Source: Chromera velia (lineage: Eukaryota > Sar > Chromeraceae). Taken from it: DNA of 22,252 nt. Numbering within the stretch: the first letter of the stretch is position 1; every line of letters begins with the position of its first letter. The position numbers were made by a program, and so were the translations under genes. The notes under the pieces are model-generated. The model was not told the origin of the DNA, made no database searches, and saw nothing but the letters and a program-made list of their open reading frames with translations. Where the stretch lies: assembly GCA_018398765.1 (NCBI GenBank), contig JAHBMJ010001461.1, positions 84,952 through 107,203 of the forward strand, in the 5' to 3' direction. Below are positions 21,457 through 22,252 of this stretch, one piece after another.

Positions 21457-22188
21457 TTCGAGCTTGTCTGGCAGAGCGATGAAAAGCCCTCACGGACGCT
21501 GCTGGAGCCTGAGTATACTGTTCTCGGGGAGGAGGCTTCGGAGGTGCGTCTGCCTGCATGTGTTCGTTCGTTCGTTCGTTTGCTCGTCTGTTTCATTCTT
21601 TTGCATCTGTGCTGCGCGTATATCAGCATGCCAGTTGTTGCACCTTCTCTCAGGCCTGTGTGACGGCGTTTCGACATACGTTCGTGTCTGGTTCTGCGTC
21701 CGCCTCTACGTATGTATGTCCCTAGGTATATGTATCTTTTTTTTGAAGCATCATATGTCCATATTTCAATTTTGCAAAATGAGTGGGGCAGATGAAGAGG
21801 GCAGGCAGGACAGTACCATCAAGAGGTCTGTGTGACTCTACGATCATCTGTACCGCCTTTCTGAATAATTGCGTTCTGCTGCCGCTTCATCTCGGTTCGA
21901 TCCTGATAATGAAATGCTCAGACAAATGTACTTTTGCATCTTTGGCCCTTTCTCTCTCTCACACACGCTCTCACGCATAGATACAGCCAGACACACAGAC
22001 ATACACATACCAACGCATGCAGCTTCTTCCCAACGACCATAACTCGTTGACGCTCTGGAGAGGGGTACCCCCCAAGGGATTCGTTTGCCTTGGCCTGGTG
22101 GCCTCCCGAGAGAAGCACTCGCCCTCGAAGGACTCGATGCGCTGCGTCCCCAACAGGTGTATGCACGTGCTCCCCAAGGAGGACACAG
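502..22188 (+). CDS. Giant multi-exon protein: cysteine-rich repeat, 22 sushi/CCP-like modules, Vps62-like C-terminal region (partial)
   Basis: Exons by my reading: 502-594, 965-1106, 1496-1599, 2350-2388, 2738-2917, 3207-3320, 3552-3644, 3971-4159, 4698-4738, 5118-5262, 5942-6067, 6367-6438, 7084-7278, 7615-7806, 8230-8334, 9200-9374, 9639-9742, 10197-10317, 10703-10788, 11373-11498, 11916-11993, 12595-12778, 13268-13350, 13689-13883, 14172-14417, 14940-15155, 15614-15715, 16257-16340, 16672-16805, 17301-17388, 17592-17786, 18277-18414, 18884-19075, 19617-19687, 20154-20256, 20503-20668, 20994-21095, 21456-21543, 22023-22188. All introns are GT-AG, every join keeps frame and no exon has an in-frame stop. 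About 1,690 residues are encoded. The four-cysteine pattern with a Gly-x-Trp motif before C4 recurs 22 times, which is characteristic of sushi/CCP domains of adhesive or secreted proteins. The last four exons match Vps62-like repeats. No secure initiator or stop codon lies in the window. The role is not known to me; an extracellular or cell-surface adhesive protein is inferred from the modules. Confidence 0.85.
595..964 (+). other. Intron with (GACT)n tract
   Basis: GT-AG, phase 1. T-rich near the donor; about twelve GACT units at 776-824. Nothing else recognised. Confidence 0.75.
965..1599 (+). CDS. Sushi-like module S1 (exons 965-1106 and 1496-1599)
   Basis: C1 lies in ENCPLPDW. The C1-C2 stretch is long and Gly/Lys/Glu-rich ([10 protein letters not shown]), then GATISVMC leads into C2. 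C3 and C4 lie in [17 protein letters not shown]. The internal intron is phase 2 and splits the codon just before C2 (AT|G then TGC). The usual Trp is Phe (GHF). Exon 965-1106 has no early ATG in frame and is easily missed. It is supported by its acceptor (cgcag), donor (gtaagt) and a perfect join to the downstream half. Confidence 0.8.
1107..1495 (+). other. Intron with (GTCT)n tract next to the donor
   Basis: GT-AG, phase 2. GTCT repeats at 1111-1148 start four bases after the donor GT. A cgtgcgtgcgtgcc stretch precedes the acceptor. Confidence 0.78.
1600..2349 (+). other. Intron with three tetranucleotide tracts
   Basis: The donor itself opens six GTCG units (1600-1623). GACA repeats at 1771-1800, CAGT repeats at 2216-2258, and a small palindrome aggtctggagacct at 2011-2024. 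No exon-like cysteine pattern found. Confidence 0.75.
2350..2917 (+). CDS. Sushi-like module S2 (exons 2350-2388 and 2738-2917)
   Basis: A 39-base exon carries C1 ([13 protein letters not shown]) and ends before gtcagt at 2389. Exon 2738-2917 carries C2 (HTVVCDE), C3 (FVSCID) and C4 (TLKCA) with the Trp in TQW. Both introns are phase 1. The alternative donor gtacag at 2417 would extend the small exon but leaves phase 2, which does not match the next acceptor, so I chose 2388. The small exon is the least certain part. Confidence 0.7.
2389..2737 (+). other. Intron with (TGCC)n tract
   Basis: Donor gtcagt; TGCC repeats around 2444-2472. Otherwise unremarkable. Confidence 0.65.
3207..3644 (+). 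CDS. Sushi-like module S3 (exons 3207-3320 and 3552-3644)
   Basis: The first exon has [13 protein letters not shown] (C1) and [12 protein letters not shown] (C2). The second has [17 protein letters not shown] (C3, Trp, C4), the textbook C-terminal half of a sushi domain. The internal intron is phase 1, eight codons after C2. The acceptor at 3206 abuts a short GACT repeat. Confidence 0.88.
3645..3970 (+). other. Intron with (GTAT)n and (GTCA)n
   Basis: Donor gtgagtgtgtga is followed by GTAT repeats at about 3660-3690. Short GTCA run near 3752-3770; T-rich end with ttttcag. Confidence 0.8.
3971..4159 (+). CDS. Sushi-like module S4 (single exon)
   Basis: A whole module in one symmetric phase 1-1 exon, bounded by ttttcag and gtggga. 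Cysteines: [10 protein letters not shown] (C1), VQLACKTD (C2), [10 protein letters not shown] (C3 and Trp), SLACK (C4). A single-exon module like this could be duplicated or shuffled without breaking frame. Confidence 0.92.
4160..4697 (+). other. Intron, no notable content
   Basis: 538 bases, phase 1, no long repeat and no recognisable exon. Confidence 0.75.
4698..5262 (+). CDS. Sushi-like module S5 (exons 4698-4738 and 5118-5262)
   Basis: A 41-base exon encodes [14 protein letters not shown] (C1). It ends before gtcagt at 4739 and joins in phase 0 to [13 protein letters not shown], then IKVACADQ (C2), EIICTGYNW (C3 and Trp) and TLTCE (C4). The nearby donor gtaaga at 4743 would leave phase 1 and shift the frame, so 4738 is preferred. 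The internal intron lies well before C2, unlike most modules. Confidence 0.8.
4739..5117 (+). other. Phase-0 intron, no notable content
   Basis: Donor gtcagt, acceptor ccgcag. The downstream frame stays open upstream into the intron from 4890, but that stretch has no sushi features. Confidence 0.7.
5263..5941 (+). other. Intron with GTGA-repeat donor and (GCAT)n near the acceptor
   Basis: Three GTGA units form the donor. A T run sits at 5345-5352 and (TGCA)n at 5907-5925, about 16 bases before the acceptor. No exon seen in 679 bases. Confidence 0.78.
5942..6438 (+). CDS. Sushi-like module S6 (exons 5942-6067 and 6367-6438)
   Basis: C1 is in [11 protein letters not shown]2 in [13 protein letters not shown], then a phase-1 intron, then [13 protein letters not shown] (C3 and Trp) and LLDCQ (C4). 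A (GCAT)n tract lies just upstream of the first acceptor. The second donor starts with four GTCA units. Confidence 0.88.
6439..7083 (+). other. Intron with GTCA donor repeat, (TC)n and (CA)n
   Basis: Four GTCA units at the donor; CT repeats around 6512-6534; CA repeats at 6861-6904. No exon recognised. Confidence 0.8.
7084..7278 (+). CDS. Sushi-like module S7 (single exon)
   Basis: A symmetric phase 1-1 exon. C1 is in [11 protein letters not shown]2 in [12 protein letters not shown]3 in [12 protein letters not shown] (with Trp), C4 in VLDCQ. The C1-C2 loop is Pro-rich ([11 protein letters not shown]). Confidence 0.92.
7279..7614 (+). other. Intron with (ATGC)n near the acceptor
   Basis: Donor gtgagtgag. 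ATGC repeats at 7563-7586, then a TTTC-rich pyrimidine tract and the acceptor. Confidence 0.82.
7615..7806 (+). CDS. Sushi-like module S8 (single exon)
   Basis: A symmetric phase 1-1 exon after a strong pyrimidine tract and gcag. C1 is in [12 protein letters not shown]2 in [11 protein letters not shown] (a classic C-x-x-GY), C3 in TVYCSFGKW (with Trp), C4 in GVQCK. The donor begins with three GTGG units. Close to the animal sushi consensus. Confidence 0.93.
7807..8229 (+). other. Intron with GTGG donor repeat and purine-rich interior
   Basis: Three GTGG units at the donor run into GGAA repeats (7820-7838). A second purine block with GGGA repeats lies near 7993-8015. Confidence 0.8.
8230..9262 (+). 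CDS. Sushi-like module S9 (exon 8230-8334 and the first part of 9200-9374)
   Basis: C1 is in [12 protein letters not shown]2 in TVGCKGE, then a phase-1 intron of 865 bases, the longest in the gene. The second half is [18 protein letters not shown] (C3, Trp, C4). The joining codon is G|AT. Unlike all other modules, its 3' border has no intron: the exon runs straight into S10. Confidence 0.85.
8335..9199 (+). other. Longest intron (865 bases)
   Basis: CT repeats about 8383-8415, TGCC repeats 8479-8520 and TGTC repeats about 8528-8554. An acceptor-like tttcag at 8872 is followed by a frame that stops quickly, and the flanking exons join perfectly without it. Confidence 0.75.
9263..9742 (+). CDS. 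Degenerate sushi-like module S10, lacking C1 and C3 (rest of exon 9200-9374, plus 9639-9742)
   Basis: It follows S9 directly as [14 protein letters not shown] and continues to EVVIKCADGF, where the phase-2 intron splits the Lys codon just before C2. It ends in [14 protein letters not shown]. Only C2 and C4 are present: at the expected C1 site (three residues after the S9 C4) there is Gly, and at the C3 site five residues before the Trp there is Ser. Sushi disulfides pair C1-C3 and C2-C4, so exactly one pair is missing. Confidence 0.85.
9743..10196 (+). other. Intron with (TC)n(GT)n tract
   Basis: CT repeats 9959-9997, then GT repeats about 10009-10032. Nothing else. Confidence 0.8.
10197..10788 (+). 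CDS. Sushi-like module S11 (exons 10197-10317 and 10703-10788)
   Basis: C1 is in [12 protein letters not shown]2 in RIVSCAAG, the phase-2 intron splits the Gly codon (GG|G), then [18 protein letters not shown] (C3 and Trp) and FNCE (C4). The C-x-x-GY motif is rebuilt across the intron. S13 has its internal intron at the same codon and phase. Confidence 0.9.
10318..10702 (+). other. Phase-2 intron in S11
   Basis: Short GACA run about 10598-10612. ATGCATGC units immediately before the acceptor. Confidence 0.8.
10867..11160 (+). repeat. Long (GA)n/(GAAA)n homopurine tract in an intron
   Basis: Within intron 10789-11372: GA repeats about 10880-10910, then imperfect GAAA repeats from about 10965 to 11130, grading into GGAA and GAAT. 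Almost all purine on the + strand. Read in reverse it gives Phe/Leu/Ser-rich apparent ORFs that are not genes. Confidence 0.92.
11264..11308 (+). repeat. (GT)n tract
   Basis: About 18 GT units in the same intron as the homopurine tract, roughly 65 bases before the acceptor. Confidence 0.9.
11373..11993 (+). CDS. Sushi-like module S12 (exons 11373-11498 and 11916-11993)
   Basis: C1 is in [13 protein letters not shown]2 in RFVQCKF, a phase-1 intron follows, then [18 protein letters not shown] (C3 and Trp) and LECK (C4). The C1-C2 loop is acidic (DPEGEEKK). The intron after C2 opens with GTCA repeats and holds a long (CAGT)n tract. Confidence 0.88.
11499..11660 (+). repeat. (CAGT)n tract starting at the splice donor
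   Basis: Begins with the donor gtcagtca and runs about 160 bases, with two copies of a cagtcacttagtcagt variant and later aaggaggcagtc variants. It fills the first part of intron 11499-11915. Confidence 0.9.
11994..12594 (+). other. Intron with (CT)n(GT)n and (GACA)n
   Basis: Donor gtaagt. CT then GT repeats about 12045-12108, GACA repeats about 12517-12541. No exon in 601 bases. Confidence 0.78.
12595..13350 (+). CDS. Sushi-like module S13 (exons 12595-12778 and 13268-13350)
   Basis: C1 is in [11 protein letters not shown] long C1-C2 stretch follows, with C2 in AIVGCGNG; the phase-2 intron splits the Gly codon, then [19 protein letters not shown] (C3) and TLKCE (C4). The usual Trp is Val. 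The intron contains about 190 bases of TGTC repeats. Confidence 0.88.
12868..13063 (+). repeat. (TGTC)n tract with higher-order duplication
   Basis: About 195 bases of TGTC with CTCT, CGGT and TGTGTC variants. A block of roughly 36 bases containing gtgtctgtgtctgtctgtct occurs twice (about 12970-13045). It lies in intron 12779-13267. Confidence 0.9.
13351..13688 (+). other. Intron, pyrimidine-rich
   Basis: CT-rich over the last 200 bases, ending ttcatgcag. No tandem repeat of note. Confidence 0.82.
13689..13883 (+). CDS. Sushi-like module S14 with an extra cysteine pair (single exon)
   Basis: A phase 1-1 exon. Besides C1 (ATCPVF), C2 (TITCGSGF), C3 (VECIDGDW, with Trp) and C4 (IKCD), it has two more cysteines soon after C1 ([11 protein letters not shown]). 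They are the right distance apart for an extra local disulfide. No other module in the window has six cysteines. Confidence 0.92.
14049..14152 (+). repeat. Compound (CT)n(GT)n(CT)n(GT)n tract
   Basis: A CT-GT unit of about 50 bases occurs twice in a row, so the compound microsatellite itself seems to have duplicated. It lies in intron 13884-14171, whose donor starts with five GTCT units. Confidence 0.9.
14172..14417 (+). CDS. Sushi-like module S15, longest single-exon module
   Basis: 246 bases in phase 1-1. C1 is in [11 protein letters not shown]2 in [13 protein letters not shown]3 in [11 protein letters not shown] (with Trp), C4 in VRCQ. The C1-C2 segment is about twice the usual length, with an acidic/basic stretch ([13 protein letters not shown]), so the domain probably carries a surface-loop insertion. 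Confidence 0.92.
14418..14939 (+). other. Intron, no notable repeat
   Basis: Purine-rich at about 14545-14625. TGCC-like units before the acceptor. No exon recognised. Confidence 0.78.
14940..15155 (+). CDS. Sushi-like module S16 (single exon)
   Basis: A phase 1-1 exon. C1 is in [12 protein letters not shown]2 in [11 protein letters not shown]3 in LYCREGKF, C4 in HIECA. The Trp position is Phe. The loop between C2 and C3 is longer than usual ([15 protein letters not shown]). Confidence 0.9.
15156..15613 (+). other. Intron with (ATGA)n abutting the acceptor
   Basis: ATGA repeats at 15554-15608 end only a few bases before the acceptor, leaving almost no pyrimidine tract. Confidence 0.8.
15614..16340 (+). 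CDS. Sushi-like module S17 (exons 15614-15715 and 16257-16340)
   Basis: C1 is in [12 protein letters not shown]2 in VVLSCSP, a phase-1 intron follows (donor gtcagt at 15716), then [19 protein letters not shown] (C3 and Trp) and LKCD (C4). The donor gtacgt five bases on would leave phase 2 and break the frame. The internal intron sits at the same codon and phase as in S12. Confidence 0.86.
15716..16256 (+). other. Intron with (GTGA)n
   Basis: GTGA repeats about 15846-15889. Purine-rich acceptor region (gagagagaga) with no pyrimidine tract. Confidence 0.78.
16341..16671 (+). other. Intron with (TTG)n before the acceptor
   Basis: GTTTG-like donor region; TTG repeats at about 16650-16668 directly before gcag. 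Confidence 0.8.
16672..17388 (+). CDS. Sushi-like module S18 (exons 16672-16805 and 17301-17388)
   Basis: C1 is in [12 protein letters not shown]2 in VNISCIE, then a phase-0 intron, then [19 protein letters not shown] (C3) and SLECE (C4). The C-x-x-GY motif spans the intron. The Trp is replaced by Lys/Tyr (GGKYV). The acceptor at 16671 follows a (TTG)n tract, and the last donor starts with four GTCC units. Confidence 0.88.
16806..17300 (+). other. Phase-0 intron with a C11G6 block
   Basis: Donor gtaagg. A run of eleven C followed by six G at 17087-17103, otherwise ordinary. Confidence 0.8.
17592..17786 (+). CDS. Sushi-like module S19 (single exon)
   Basis: A phase 1-1 exon. C1 is in [11 protein letters not shown]2 in [10 protein letters not shown]3 in QVVCRAGLW (with Trp), C4 in KACA. 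A classic donor, gtgagt, follows. Confidence 0.92.
17787..18276 (+). other. T-rich intron with (CT)n(GT)n before the acceptor
   Basis: TTTC-rich after the donor. CT repeats about 18201-18232 and GT repeats about 18233-18262, 14 bases before the acceptor. Confidence 0.82.
18277..18414 (+). CDS. Sushi-like module S20, shortest complete module (single exon)
   Basis: 138 bases in phase 1-1. C1 is in [10 protein letters not shown]2 in [10 protein letters not shown]3 in [10 protein letters not shown]4 in VVECE. The C1-C2 spacing is only about 12 residues, and Trp is replaced by Tyr. The missing residues correspond to the early beta strands of a normal sushi domain, so the fold may be reduced. It follows a (CT)n(GT)n tract. 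Confidence 0.88.
18415..18883 (+). other. Intron, no notable content
   Basis: Donor gtgagtgtgg; no long repeat or exon candidate. Confidence 0.8.
18884..19075 (+). CDS. Sushi-like module S21 (single exon)
   Basis: A phase 1-1 exon. C1 is in [12 protein letters not shown]2 in [12 protein letters not shown]3 in [10 protein letters not shown] (with Trp), C4 in LRCM. It is Met-rich early (EGVMIMGDV). Confidence 0.92.
19076..19616 (+). other. Intron with short mixed tetranucleotide runs
   Basis: AACG, GGAA, GGCA and ATGA runs at about 19355-19415. No exon. Confidence 0.78.
19617..20256 (+). CDS. Sushi-like module S22 (exons 19617-19687 and 20154-20256)
   Basis: C1 is in [11 protein letters not shown]. 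The first exon ends DRTLS before gtcagt at 19688 (phase 0) and joins [12 protein letters not shown] (C2), [11 protein letters not shown] (C3 and Trp). The C4 codon is itself split: T at 20256 is followed by gtcagt, and GC starts exon 20503, giving IGLS-C. Reading on as TGTCA at 20256 would put the next exon out of frame. This is the last sushi module. Confidence 0.83.
19688..20153 (+). other. Phase-0 intron in S22
   Basis: Donor gtcagtcagtaag offers three overlapping GT choices; only 19688 keeps frame. Pyrimidine-rich end with a tag acceptor. Confidence 0.72.
20503..21095 (+). CDS. Vps62-like region, first part (exons 20503-20668 and 20994-21095)
   Basis: After the sushi array the pattern changes: no C1-C4 framework, but aromatic/Gly motifs. 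Exon 20503-20668 has [13 protein letters not shown] and [12 protein letters not shown] phase-2 join gives [16 protein letters not shown] and then GMVVAPDR. In Vps62/DUF946-type and VPS13-associated repeats a W/F-x-RP element is followed by GY/F-x-x-LGD and a conserved P, so this looks like one repeat unit. The acceptor aag at 20993 is atypical because it lacks the usual C, but frame and homology support it. Confidence 0.72.
20669..20993 (+). other. Intron with (CT)n and a long (GT)n at the acceptor
   Basis: Donor gtaggt. CT repeats about 20682-20704. GT repeats with interruptions from 20901 to 20990 run right up to the atypical aag acceptor. Confidence 0.72.
21096..21455 (+). other. Intron with (GAAA)n(GACA)n and (GT)n
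   Basis: GAAA repeats about 21138-21154, GACA about 21157-21176, a perfect 9-base inverted repeat at 21232-21250, and GT repeats 21425-21453 touching the gcag acceptor. Confidence 0.78.
21456..22188 (+). CDS. Vps62-like region, second repeat (exons 21456-21543 and 22023-22188)
   Basis: It begins [11 protein letters not shown], equivalent to the F-x-L-V-W-x-D element that starts these repeats. A phase-0 join then gives [20 protein letters not shown] and [10 protein letters not shown]. The LWR-x-x-PP-x-GFxxLG core followed by P-S-x-D and RCV is the signature of Vps62/DUF946-like proteins (named for yeast Vps62) and resembles the WRP motif in the VPS13 C-terminal half. Its exact molecular role is not established by sequence. 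The exon ends at 22188 before a (GTCA)n donor, and the protein continues beyond the window. Confidence 0.78.
21544..22022 (+). other. Phase-0 intron in the Vps62-like region
   Basis: Short GTTC run at about 21565-21580 and a T run near 21738. CA-rich before the acceptor. No exon seen. Confidence 0.75.
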
Positions 22189-22252
22189 GTCAGTCAGTCA
22201 GTCAGTCAGTCAGTCGATGAAGGGGTCCTTATTAATTGATGGATGGGGGGGG
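22189..22252 (+). other. Start of the next intron with (GTCA)n donor
   Basis: Six GTCA units begin at the donor GT. The window ends in a G run, so the next exon lies outside. Confidence 0.75.

Noticed and set aside
1-22252. tRNA, rRNA, transposon or bacterial operon content
   Set aside because: No cloverleaf, rRNA-like block, transposase or reverse-transcriptase motif, terminal repeats or Shine-Dalgarno-spaced ORFs were seen; the structure is a spliced eukaryotic gene.

Overview
The window is eukaryotic nuclear DNA, best explained as one very long intron-rich gene on the + strand that runs through the whole 22 kb and continues past the right edge, and probably past the left. I reconstruct 39 exons (502 to 22188) joined by 38 GT-AG introns averaging about 437 bases. 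They total 5,073 coding bases, about 1,690 residues, roughly 23% of the span. Every exon-exon join is phase-compatible and I found no in-frame stop.

Layout of the product: (1) a cysteine-rich exon at 502-594 with a CxNGxxExGEECD core like the DUF4215-type repeat; (2) 22 tandem CCP/sushi-like modules (S1-S22) from 965 to about 20256, each with four cysteines and a Gly-x-Trp-like motif between C3 and C4; (3) from 20503 to the edge, a non-sushi region with WRP/GF-x-LG motifs typical of the Vps62/DUF946 family and of the related repeats in VPS13-like proteins. Neighbouring sushi modules are separated by exactly three residues (C4-x-x-x-C1), and the phase-1 intron cuts the middle one. This holds at 20 of 21 module junctions and also at the junction with the N-terminal cysteine-rich exon. 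The exception, S9/S10, has lost both the intron and the C1 cysteine.

Introns: they are packed with tetranucleotide and dinucleotide microsatellites. Eleven of 39 donor sites begin with at least two perfect copies of a GTNN tetramer that includes the donor GT, so repeats appear to have grown out of splice sites.

Organism: a protist with many mid-sized, microsatellite-rich introns, near-balanced base composition and sushi-bearing giant proteins. An alveolate fits best. I lean to a chromerid alga such as Chromera, with a coccidian apicomplexan as the alternative, but this is inference. I see no second gene, no RNA gene, no transposon and no CRISPR array. Apparent ORFs on the minus strand and those rich in Ser/Leu, Ser/Gln/Val or Cys/Leu/Ser are translated microsatellites.

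The sushi array is presumably an extracellular rod, and the C-terminal Vps62-like region may be a beta-rich binding domain. The combination is the most unusual thing in the window.
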